From contig NC_135175.1 of NCBI RefSeq assembly GCF_041146795.1, positions 33,356,136 to 33,420,135 on the forward strand: 64,000 bases of DNA. Reading direction: 5' to 3'. A program made the position numbers and the translations under genes. The notes beneath the pieces are model-generated. The model was not told the DNA's origin and did no database searches. It worked only from the letters and a program-made list of their open reading frames with translations. This DNA comes from Maylandia zebra (Eukaryota > Chordata > Actinopteri > Cichliformes > Cichlidae). This document shows, piece after piece, positions 1-21,900 of this stretch. Position 1 is the first letter of the stretch. Every line of letters begins with the position of its first letter.

Positions 1-10276
<10,276 letters not shown>

Positions 10277-13200
10277 CCTCCTCTTTCTCCTCCGCCTCCT
10301 TCTTTTCTTCCTCCTCCCGTCAACTCTGACCTCGATCTGACCTCCGCCGGACCTTCCCTCTCCCTCACTTCGGTCCGGCGGGACAGACTACTGATGGACC
10401 TGGGAACCGCTAACGCCAAATAGGAGCACAGAGGCCGCCCCCCTCCCTCCTCGATCTCTCCTTCACCTCTGCGGGCTCTTCTGATTGGATCTCTTCTGCT
10501 GTCTTACCGTAGAGTCTCAGCTTTAGCATCACTGTTCAGCAGCCGGACTCAGCTGTCGAGAAAACCTTAAAGGGCGAGCCCTACGTTTCTCTTCTCTTTT
10601 TGCTTTGGACAATCAGCGCTAGCTCGCAGGCCCAGAGGGCGAGTGCGCGTCAGGAAGATAAAAGTACTGTATTTATTTACTCCAGACGGGGGAAATCATA
10701 GGAACAAAGTAATGTAAGGTATGCATTTAAAGAGCTAGAGTCTTTGTTATCATACTGTGGTCATGGTTCTGCGTAGCTGTAGATCCTGCATCTAAGCCTC
10801 AAGTAGCCTGAGAGACGACGGCGTCTGCAGAAAAGGACAGACGGTGGGACATTCAGCCCGACGGGCGGAGCAGCCTCAGCCTCAAAATGGTTTTAAAATC
10901 CAAAAAGCTAAAGCAGCGTGTTGGGGTCACTGAAGGTCAAATTACAGAGCAAAAGTCTTTTTAGCTTAAAGTCCTAAATTTATGAGTAGAAAATGACAAA
11001 ATTAAGAGAAATGAAACAGCAAATGTTGATGGGAAGAATTCCAGTTTATCTGAAAAAGAGTTTTGCAAATTTATTAGAAAAATAAATAAATAATTTTATG
11101 AGGGAAGAAAATGTGAAGATTAGTAAGAAAAAATGGCAAATTTACCAGAAAAAAAGAAAACACCTCTCCAGTTAATCTGAAAAAATTCCACATTTTGAAA
11201 AACAAAAATTTCATTAAATCTTCACTTTTATTGGCTCCGTGTGGCCCCAGACGAAAACATAACGCATATCCATGCTCTGTAATCACGTCACACACAGTGG
11301 CACAAACGCTGTTCTCATAAATTTGCCTTTTCTTTAAGAAAAGTGAATGAAATCGATTTTATTTAACCTTCAGTAACCTGCTGCAGCCGTCTGCAGCCTG
11401 TGTTGTTGTTGTCGGACAAACCGAAACCCGCTTTCCAGTATTTTATCTTTAATGTGCAACAACAAAGCAAAGAACAAACATCTGAGCCGTGTTCTAGTCC
11501 AGAGTGTTTGACGGTGGGCTCGTTCGATCATCCGGTCAGCAAACGTAACGACACCTCCAGATGTTTTTTCTTACTGCCAATAAATCCCATGATAAGATAC
11601 TAGAATCAGTTTGTTGGGATTTGTTGACAGCAAGAAAAACATGATCGGATTTATTCTTTGAACAAACAGAGATCCAGGAAATCACGGAAGAGTGATGCAA
11701 GTGTGGAAACAACACTTGCAGCAGAAAGAGCCACTCTGTCTTTGTAACAGTATTTTTTTTGTCCAGCATCAATTTTAAGCTGCACATGTTGAGCTTTTGC
11801 TGCCCCCTGGTGGCCACGGGAGGGCTGTGCTTCTGAAACACTCCTCCCAGAGTAGTTTGTCATCAGTATAACGTCTCCTGGACACTCTGGTCTGATATTT
11901 AACACTATTGTCCTGTTATTTTACTCTTTAATCTGGTTTTTAAAGATCTTAATGTGATGAAGGGCGGTGCTCCCTCCTCCTCCTCAGGAGACTGGAGGCA
12001 AAGCTTGAGCCTATCAGCAGCTGGGATTTCAAATTTTAGCACTAAAGCTTAAATAGAAATGTAAAATATCCAAATAATTAACTTTATCTGAGCTTCTGAG
12101 CGTGATCAGAGAGCTGCTGATAAAACCCTGAAACATCAGTAAAGTCAGGTGTTTGTGCAGCAGGGCCGAGCACCTCTGCTTTAAAGCTCCTCTCTGGCTT
12201 CTCTTGTGCAGTTTTAGGATGTGCCAGTAAATTTAAAGCAGAAGAAGAGGCCACAGAAGCAGCTTTAACTCTGAGTTTTCTCCTTCTTCCTTCACAAACA
12301 CAAACTAAAATGACGTGTTGCCTGCCTGTAAATGAGGCTGACAGGGGAAAGAGGCGTTTCTCGCCTCCACCGATGGTCACGCGACGTCTGTATGAGCCGG
12401 CTGATCTCCTCCTTACGTGCAGCAGAACTGTAAATACAGAACATGTCGAGCAACTCAGGTTTCTATGAATCAAGACAATGCATTTTTATACGTCCACGAG
12501 GAGGGGGTGTACATACAAATATTAAAAACAAAGCACAGAAGTGTGAGTGGAAGAAGGCGAGCGAGGCACAGAGATGTGTTTATCAGACCTGATATGGAAA
12601 CTCCAAAACCTGAATCCTTGTTTTCATCTTTGCTGATGTTTATTTTATGATTTAGAAGTCTTACATTTACTTTTCGACGTGTTTTTCTGGAGTCAAACTC
12701 TTCTGTCTCGACTGCTGTGGCGCTGTTTCTGCCAGGTGAGCTGGCGTCTGGTGCGTTTCCTGTTTTTGTGTCAGCGAACCCTTTAAAAATCTGACGAAAA
12801 AAACACTTTTAAAAACATTCCAGCAGGAGTCGAAACTACCGGCAAACCACGTTGGGCGTGCAGTCGGAGGTCCAGTGGTGGAGAAATCAGTGAAAGGGTC
12901 AGTTCACTGAAACTTGTGGACGATCTTTGTGAAAAGAATCAGTTCCAGCCACTAAAATACAAACATGTCCATCTTTTCTACATTTAATATCTCGTTAAAC
13001 TGAAGGTCTTTGGGGTTAGGCCCTAATGAAACACTTCCAAGAACAAATATCTGATTGATTGTGTCAATGTTGGACTTCAAGTCCTTCATCATCATCACAG
13101 CTGATTTTACATCCTGGATCGATACGAGCACCGACGTCGCTGCCAGACGTTGTTACGGCCTGTTAAACTCCTCCGAAGCTTCCTCGTGTCCGCAGTGGTC

Positions 13201-13675
13201 GGCATTCAGGGCCGTTACGCTCCGCCCTCTCTGCGTGCGCCTCTGCTGCAAACAAGCGAGCGTCACATAAAGCAAAAAGCGCCGGACTCAGACTGTGTGA
13301 GCTCGTTTTCCACCAGCAGAAGAAAAACAAAAATCATGTTTAAGTCGCTTAATGGTGTAAATCATTTATGTTCAGATTGAGGCTCCAATTAAAAAATTCT
13401 AAATTATGAGAAAAAGTCCAGTTTTAAAGTAGAAACTGGAAATGTAGAAGTAAACTGTCACTAATGAAGTTTTTAGATCAAAATGCTGGAAAGTGACATT
13501 AAAAAGCTTTTAAACAGCAGAGTCACGTGTTAAAGATGAAACTATGATATAAGGAGTCCAGATTTTATAAAACATAATAGTGAGACAAAGTTTCAACATA
13601 ACAGTTTAGAGATGAAAATGTGAAATATTAAAAGGTAAAGTCAGAACCTTTTTTGAAATCGTGGCCGGTCTTTGT
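10277..13675. other. rps6ka3 3' UTR and intergenic DNA
   Basis: This follows the rps6ka3 stop. The first few hundred bases are CT-rich and then increasingly AT-rich, as in a long 3' UTR. Possible poly(A) signals AATAAA occur near 11081 and at 11579-11584; which one is used cannot be told from sequence. I saw no protein-like exons. Short open frames here have no family resemblance. Confidence 0.5.
11799..11817 (-). promoter_or_regulatory. CTCF-like motif, reverse
   Basis: GCTGCCCCCTGGTGGCCAC downstream of rps6ka3 is the reverse complement of a near-consensus CTCF core. Together with 8557-8572 it forms a convergent pair about 3.2 kb apart around the end of rps6ka3. This is a motif match only. 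Confidence 0.35.
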
Positions 13676-14073
13676 TCATCGTTTCCTGGTGGAGATGATC
13701 TTCCACAGCCACTGAGCTTCTTGCTTCTGCGGGTCAATGATTAGAAACTGCTTCCTCTCTGTGGTCGTCTGGGTGTCTGTGAGAAAAAGGGATAAAATGC
13801 AGATTTTCTTTATGTTTTATATATAATTATTGAATATATATATATGTAAGTGTTGATCTCTTCCTCGTCTATCCATGTACAGCTCTGGGATGATGAAACA
13901 TGAAACGCTGATTTTGTTTTCCCCCTTTATGACCAGAGGCATAGCTTTCTTTCTTCTCTCTTCATCCTCGCTCCTCTTCCTCTCCTTCTCTGATTTGATC
14001 CTGTCGGAGACGCAGTCAGCCCTGCTGCTACGCCAGCTCTCAGTTTTTGTACCTGCGGCGAGAGCTGGACTTT
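13676..14073 (-). CDS. Possible terminal exons of an unrecognised minus-strand gene
   Basis: Reading the minus strand, a good acceptor (tttttctcacag) at 13777 is followed by an open stretch 13776-13676. In one frame it ends ERKQFLIIDPQKQEAQWLWK..RKR and a stop (32 residues); this looks protein-like. Upstream on the same strand, after an acceptor at 14074 (tttttaatag), 14073 to about 13930 is open and encodes a charged segment, KSEKERKRSEDEERRKK. No obvious donor joins the two in the required phase. I do not recognise a family. It may be a small gene convergent with rps6ka3, a gene relic, or chance. Confidence 0.2.
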
Positions 14074-14801
14074 CTATTAAAAACAATAAAAACAATAATC
14101 AGTCAAAGAGTGTCGTGCTTTGATCTCCCTGAAGCTGTTACCTCATTCCTTTCTAAAAAAAAAAAAGTTCTCACTTTCACGTTGTTACAACTGACACCAG
14201 AGACTCTGGACACTTGACTTTAAATGTGAAAGCATAATAACCTAAAAATGATACTGCAGAGCAGGAAGTGGCATCTCCTGCATCCACACACAGCTGACAG
14301 CTAATCCCTGGGAACACTTTTTAATGGCCATAAAATCAGTGGTTTTTACTTTGGCACAGCAAAAAGCGCCTGTTAGTTTGTTGCAGAGCTGGAATGTAAA
14401 TGTGCCTTTGAAGCCGCTGGGTCAGCTCCTGTTGGTTCAATGTGCTGCAGGATAATAATAGTGCATGTTTGAGGAACGTTTTTACTTTATTTAACACAAT
14501 TCAGGGGGCTACATGCTGGACTTAGAGGGCAGAAGCAAAGTATGGCTCTGATGCCGATTCCACTGTGTGTTCTGTCGATACCGTGGATGTCCGGATCGTT
14601 CTGCACACCTCACAGCTCAAAGACTTTGGAGAGCTTCAGATGGAGTGGACTGAGGACGACATCGCCACCATGCACAGCTGTCGCAGTCCTGATGTCAAAC
14701 CGCTCATGAGCCAAGACCTCAACTGTTGCTCGGAGGTCCAAAGTCCTGTCTTCAGATGAAAGTGAATTTTGCGTATCATTAGTAAGACGAAGCTCCGAGT
14801 G

Positions 14802-15327
14802 CAGGGATGTCAAACTTCTAACACTGTGAGGCCAACCTGTGAAACTCTTCTTTCTGTGAGTCTTTATCTTAACATAAGATGTCCAGTCTCAGCAGCACGC
14901 ATCAGTTTCTCTGCGCGGTGAACAAATCTGTCAGCACGACTCTTTGGGATTAAACTGTAAGAAATACATGTTTAAAATAGAATAAAAATCTGGTGCTCGG
15001 ACTCTAAGTATAGTACTGTAGTTATAAAACAGGAAGTATTTGTTAACAAGGGTTTGTTATTATTTGTTTTAACTTATTTTAAACTGAAATTTCTTTAGTA
15101 GAAAGTGAAAAAATGGAACTTTTATGTCATTTTATTGTTTATCTGCTACTAAATTACTATGTGTAGTAAGCATGGCCATGGGGGAAGTGTTAAAATAAGC
15201 TTATATACTACATTTGAAACTCCAGAACTTTACACCATCCTTCACATTTTCCAAAGCTGTCCACTGGGCTCTACCGGGGTCTTTACCAGGCTGATTCTGG
15301 CCCCTGGGCCTTATGTTTGACACCCCT
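14802..15327. mobile_element. hAT-like MITE with TGTCAAAC-type inverted ends
   Basis: The left end reads AGGGATGTCAAAC and the right end, reverse complemented, reads AAGGGGTGTCAAAC. These ends are common on non-autonomous hAT-like elements of fish. There is no coding capacity between them. The borders are accurate to a few bases; I could not confirm a target-site duplication. Confidence 0.5.
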
Positions 15328-15960
15328 TATCTGGAGCCTGGAAGAGGAAAGGAGAAGCCAAGGTGCCTGGAGTCCAGTGTGAGGTTTCGATGGTGCTGAT
15401 GGTGGCAGATCAACGGGTCCGTAGTTAAAGCAGCAGCCACCTGCAGATGTCAGAGCTGCTGCCCACAGAACAAAACGATACCAGATCAACATCTCCATCA
15501 CCTCAGATTGCATTAATAACTACACCATGTTTAAATCAACCCCCCTCACTGCTCACACTGTGCTCTGAGTTTCCCTAAACCACTGCTAAGCTGAGAGTCC
15601 CTCCTCATGTTTCATGTTTCATGTTATTAGTCCGATTTTGGAGGATTGTTATTAAATATTCGTGTTTGAGGTATTAAATTGGCAGATGCAGTCATTTCCA
15701 GAAACTGGAGAGAGGAGGAGCAGCTCCACGGGGGGAGAAGTGAAAGTGAAAGTGCTGGACTCCATTTTGGAGCCGACAGAGGAGCAGAAGGAGCGAAGCA
15801 GGGTGATCTCAGCATAATGATCGTTATTCTGCTGTCAGGGTGTCTCCGTGGGTGAAGCAGGGAAGCAAAGACGGAGCTTTTCATCAGGCGGAGGATTCAA
15901 AAAGCTGTTTCACTCCCGAACCTGACACGTGTCCGTCTTTCACTCTCAGACTGAGGGAAC

Positions 15961-18900
15961 ATGAGTGATTTGGCGGAAGAAGAGGACCGAAGCTGCCGGC
16001 CTCTGAAGAGAAACCACCCCAGACCCGGAGCCTGGGATCTAAAGTAAGACCCGGTTTTCGCCCAATGCTCATGCTGCTGCACCCGGGAGGGGCATTGACG
16101 TCGACTTCAACAGCAGGAAATTAACTTTGCACAAAATTATTTTCTGCCTCTTTTTTGCCATATTTTTCAATTAACCTAAATTTGACAGCATATTAAAACT
16201 GGAAATTCTGTGTTAAGTGTGCCACCCCAATATTTTTAGTTGCCCCCATATGGCCACAAGTATGAAAAACATTCTGGTTGCATCCCTTTAATTCAGGCTC
16301 ACACGAAAGGTGGTGTTTGCCATCATTTCCCCCAGAGTGGATCGACTGACTGCCCGGTCAGAGACATTACCAGAGGAGCGGCTGATTATATAAGAGCAGA
16401 AACCAGCACGGATGCTGAATATCAGCCAAGAGAGAAATGCTGCACCGCTGCTCTGCGCTGTCCTTAATGTAACATCTGCATGTTAGAGTCCTTTGAACTT
16501 TACACTGCGGCTCAGCCTTAAACTTGATCCATTAACATTAACTCAGCGTGACGAGGAGACGTGGAAATCACTTTAGGTTGTAGACAGATTAAAATTAAAT
16601 TCTTTGACTGACACTCGAGGCCCTCCATAGATCACCGACTGTTCACAACAAATTATATAAAACACATCAGATGTTTAAACTGAAGAAAGCTACAATCTGT
16701 AAAAAAAAAAAAAAGAGCTAATTCTTCATTTGACAGCAGCAACGTGACTCTAAAGTTGCCACAGGGCCATGTTTATCCTTCTACTGTGTTCTACTATGAA
16801 TTTAAAAAGAAAATGAGAGAGATTTGTAAGTCATTCCACTTTTTTAAATGTACATTTTACAATTTGTGATTTATTCTACATTCGTGCACAGACAGAGAGC
16901 GGCGTCTCCAGGATCCGACTGGTTGTCCATGATGAGTGACATTTCCATAGAAGCCCCTCCAGACTTAAGGAATCAACCCGGACCCTCACACACAGAGTAA
17001 GACTCAGTTTGTGCTGCAAACAGAGGTGAAGGTGACTCATGCTGAAGCAGGAAGAAAACTAAGAATGCATTCCTATGAACACAGCAAAGCTTCAGTGATG
17101 AACTTGTTTAACGAGCATCAACATAAACTCATGAATAAAGGAGTTCTTGCAGTTCTGTGTGCATCTAATATAAAAAACAGGAAGGTTCCAGTTTATTATC
17201 TTTGTGTTTCCAGAGGTGGGCAGCACAGACACAGAGCAGAGTCTCCAGGATCCGACTGTTTGTCTATGAAGAGTGACTCCTCCAGGAAAGACCCTCTAAA
17301 CTTCAGCAATCAACCCGGACCCTCACACACAGAGTAAGAGACCACTTCTTCTGAGAACAGACCTGATGGTTAACTTTCAGACCGAAGAACAACGCTTTCT
17401 TATTAGTTATGAATTATTAAATCAACATTCGAGTTGTACTAAAGAAATCCTGAACTTTAGTCCAGTTAATCAGATTCTGACACAATAAGAGCAATTTGTG
17501 ATTTATTCTACATTTGTGCACAGACAGAGAGCGGCGTCTCCAGGATCCGATTATTTCTCCATGAAGAGTGACTCCTCCAGGAAAGACCCTCTAAACTTCA
17601 GCAATCAACCCGGACCCTCACACACAGAGTAAGAGACCACTTCTTCTGAGAACAGACCTGATGGTCAGCTTTCAGAGCGAAGAATGTTTTTTAAAGCAGA
17701 ACTATTAGTTCACATATATCTCTCTATTCCAGGAAACTTTTTATTGATTATATTAGATATATATTTATATTATATTTGAGTTATATCTGTCTGATAGATT
17801 ACATTTGTTCATGTAAATGAGGAGTTTTCCTCACACACACTGGAGGTTTTCTGGGATCTGTATTAGACCTGATACTTTACACCTTATAAACCCTTAAAAA
17901 ACTGCATATGCTGCAGAACTGAAGAAGCCTCTTGGATCAGAGGTGAAACATCTCCATAAAAAAACGTAAAGAAGTCCTGTTGCCTTCTCTTCAAGCTCCT
18001 AAACCTGGATGACTGAGAAACTACACATACGTTCAAAAAACCTTCTTTCTCCTGTTTTTCTGTTCACGTGGCTGCAGACACATCTGGTCAGCGCCCAAAC
18101 TGAGATAAAATTCAAAATGAGGAGTTATTTACTGGTTTGAGGATGTTGTCCTTGTACTGTAGTGTAAAGGGGATTGAGCTGATTTATATTTGACACAGTT
18201 TTAGAGCTGTTGGTGCGAGCTATAGACCCACCTCACACCTTTTTTTTGCCTAAGGTCTTTGAAAAAGTTGTTTTTAAGCAGCCTGCTGAGCATCTGTCAA
18301 CAAACAATCTGTTTGAGCCATTTCAGTCTGTTTTTAGACCAAATCACTCCACAGAAACGGCCTTAATCAAAGTGGTAAACGATTTGTTGGTGAATGCAGA
18401 CAATGATCACACTTTACTTTTATTACTTTAATGATCTAAGGCTGCCTTTGACACTATGGATCCCTGTATTTTATTGCATAGGCTAGAACATTTTATTGGA
18501 GTTACAGAAATATTTTTGTTATCGTGGCTGAGATCCTACCTGTCTTAAAAATGATCTCTCTGTGACCTGTGCAGTCAGGCATGTTTATGTCCGACAATAT
18601 TTTCACGGACCGGCCTTTAAGGTGTCACGGATAAATACAACAAAATGAAACCAGTACTGGTACCAAAAAAAACGAAGATTTTTTCATAAGACACAGGAAA
18701 AGACCCAGGGAAACCAAGTAACCCATAAAAATGATAACAAATGGCGATAAAAACACTGAAAACCATAAATTTCACACCCGAGCCTCAACTCTCGCAGCCC
18801 GAGACCAAATGACTCACGGACTGGTACCGGTCCCTGGCCCGGGGGTTGGGGACCGCTGCTTTAGTCCTTTTAATCTGATTCTGACACAATAAGAGCAATT

Positions 18901-21900
18901 TGTGATTTATTCTACATTCGTGCACAGACAGAGCGCGGCGTCTCCAGGATCCGACTGGTTGTCCATGATGAGTGACATTTCCATAGAAGCCCCTCCAGAC
19001 TTAAGGAATCAACCTGGACCCTCACACACAGAGTAAGACTCAGTTTGTGCTGTAAACAGAGGTGAAGGTGACTCATGCTGAAGCAGGAAGAAAACTTAGA
19101 ATGCATTCCTATGAACACAGCAAAGCTTCAGTGATGAACTTGTTTAACGAGCATCAACATAAACTCATGAATAAAGGAGTTCTTGCAGTTCTGTGTGCAT
19201 CTAATATAAAAACAGGAAGGTTCCAGTTTATTATCTTTGTGTTTCCAGAGGTGGGCAGCACAGACACAGAGTGGCATCTTCAGTATCCGACTGGCTGTCT
19301 ATGAAGAGTGACATATCCAGAGATGCCCCTCCAGACTTAAGGAATCAACCCGGACCCTCACACACAAAGTAAGAGACCGCTTCTTCTGAGAACAGACCTG
19401 ATGGTTAACTTTCAGACCGAAGAACAACGCTTTCTTAAGCAGAACTATTAGATCACATATATCGCTCTATTCTAGGAAACTACTTATTGATTTAAAAACT
19501 GGGTTTATAAGGTATAACACAGTCGTGTATTCCAGCCCTAACCATGACCTTAATCGTGTTAGGTAGTATTTTCCAAAGCGATTTAGGTAGAATAAACGTA
19601 CATGTGTGGATTCATTCTAAATGGTTATATTGTTTCCACATTTTTCTGAACTTGTAACATAGGGACATGTTGGGTGGCCAAAGTGTAATATACAGACGAT
19701 TTGTCAGCTAGCGTAAAATGTTATGCTTTGGGAGTGAGAACATGTTGCTAAACTACCATGACCTGGATGACTGAGAAACTACACATACGTTCAATCAGAT
19801 ACTCACTCGAAATAAAAACTTTCTTTCTCCTGTTTTTCTGTTCACGTGGCTGCAGACACATCTGGTCAGCGCCCAAACTGAGATAAAATTCAAAATGAGG
19901 AGTTATTTTACCAGTTTGAGGATGTTGTCTTTGTACTGTGATGTAAAGAGGATTGAGCTGATCTCCATTTTACACAGTTTTACAGCAGTTTAGGTAAAAG
20001 TGTTTTGACTTCCACAGTTTAAAATGCTAATCTACAATTAACACTGGAAAAAAGAAAACAGAGGTGTGTATCCCAAGTTATCTGTTGATATATTTTAACT
20101 CCATTCTTTATAAAGCACAGCACTACATATGCAGCTGTGAGGTTTTAGTATCATGATGCATGGGAACATTCAGGTTTTACTAAAGAAATCCTGAACTTTA
20201 GTCCACTTAATCTGATTCTGACACAATAAGAGCAATTTGTGATTTATTCTACATTCGTGCACAGACAGAGAGCGGCGTCTCCAGGATCCGACTGGTTGTC
20301 CATGATGAGTGACATTTCCATAGAAGCCCCTCCAGACTTAAGGAATCAACCTGGACCCTCACACACAGAGTAAGACTCAGTTTGTGCTGTAAACAGAGGT
20401 GAAGGTGACTCATGTTGAAGCAGGAAGAAAACTAAGAATGCATTCCTATGAACACAGCAAAGCTTCAGTGATGAACTTGTTTAACGAGCATCAACATAAA
20501 CTCATGAATAAAGGAGTTCTTGCAGTTCTTTGTGCATCTAATATAAAAAACAGGAAGGTTCCAGTTTATTATCTTTGTGTTTCCAGAGGTGGGCAGCACA
20601 GACACAGAGTGGCATCTTCAGTATCCGACTGGCTGTCTATGAAGAGTGACATATCCAGAGATGCCCCTCCAGACTTAAGGAATCAACCCGGACCCTCACA
20701 CACAAAGTAAGAGACCGCTTCTTCTCTAAATAGTTGTTAATGTTAATTACAACACAGAGCTGTTGACATTTATTTGTCCATTGTCCAATCGTATTAGCAA
20801 ACTGTCTAAGCTTTTACTTTTATAGAGATGTTCACATTTGATTATTCAATGAAGGGCATTTGTTTGGAAGCCCCTAGATGATACGTGCCCTCCTAATCGC
20901 TATGGAAGCAGTAAGGGTGCACTTAGATTTTCAAAGGTCCTGTGAAAACATTATTTTCATTGTTATCGCATACACAAAGCAGGATGCAATTCACTTATGT
21001 CTCCAAGACATAAAGGCCTGAATGTAACTTTTCTCCTGATACATTCTGACTTTTTAGTTTGGTCTACTAGTCTTTTGCTAAAGCTTAGTCGTCCTGTCGG
21101 TATACAAACTGTAGTTTGGCCTTTTTAAAAACTTATTGTCTCAGCTGCAGCATATATTGTCCTAAAAGCTACTATCCAGCATTAATGGTGCTTTAACAGA
21201 TGTGGAAGTTACCCATGCACAGATGCACTATTGCAGCTGTGCTCCGGTGCACTGATAAAAAGCCAGAGGGTTCCTCTGCTCTGTAGCAGGGACCATAGCG
21301 TCAGTGATTGGTCAGACTGTACAATAGTTTTTGATTTTCTTTCAATAATCCTGCCAAATCAAAACCAATAACATAAAGCTGTCGGTGAGGGTATTAGCAT
21401 TAGGGCACATGGATGACTTTACTAATCATTACCTCATTTACATGTGTGATTCTGTTAAAGCAGAAATAAAACAGAGGTGTTGTATTTAAATATGATTCAA
21501 TAATGATATTTTTCTGTAAGCCAGCATGTTATTAAACTTTGATATTTATGACACTTCTGCAGACAGTGCTTCACTTCATGCAGGGACTGGTCTGCTTCAT
21601 CAAAGCTGCCCTCCTGGCACCACTCAGGAACCACAGCTGGAGTCCAGACAGCCAGTCCGAGCAGCTTGATACCAAGTAAGACTGAACATCTATTTGCTGG
21701 TAGCTTCATTTCTGAAAACTGGAGTTTATCTTCTTGTTCAGACATTTAAGAGTTTTCTTATATTGTGTTTTCCTTCTTTTCAGTTGATGGTGGTTTGCAG
21801 GAGGTTTTAGATCATCATAAGCTCATACTGAAGAGGAAATGTGAACGTGTGACTGAAGGAACTCATGAAACCGAAGGAACCCTCCTCAACAGGATCTACA

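Larger units (their letters stand above)
16860..20730 (+). repeat. Tandemly amplified exon pairs of the NLR N-terminus
   Basis: Seven small symmetric (phase 2-2) exons occur in two types, 105 nt and 120 nt. The order is 105 (16892), 120 (17214), 105 (17524), 105 (18928), 120 (19249), 105 (20265), 120 (20587). The 105-to-120 start spacing is 322, 321 and 322 nt in the three pairs, and the introns between them are nearly identical. Longer intron tracts are also duplicated, for example 18001-18200 against 19760-19985 and 17690-17745 against 19433-19490. The exons encode repeats such as [12 protein letters not shown] and [12 protein letters not shown], each ending NQPGPSHT followed by E or K. This is recent segmental duplication adding whole exons. 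Confidence 0.9.

Noticed and set aside
17011-17337. Long open frame through the intron into the 17214 exon, repeated at 20399-20710
   Set aside because: A retained intron would meet a stop at once after the upstream exon (GAG TAA), and the frame is broken by a one-base difference in the middle unit (19062-19304). The similarity of the copies is explained by recent duplication.
21765-21783. ATG upstream of the NACHT exon as the NLR start
   Set aside because: It lies in the intron: the polypyrimidine tract and cag acceptor end at 21783, and upstream exons join in phase.
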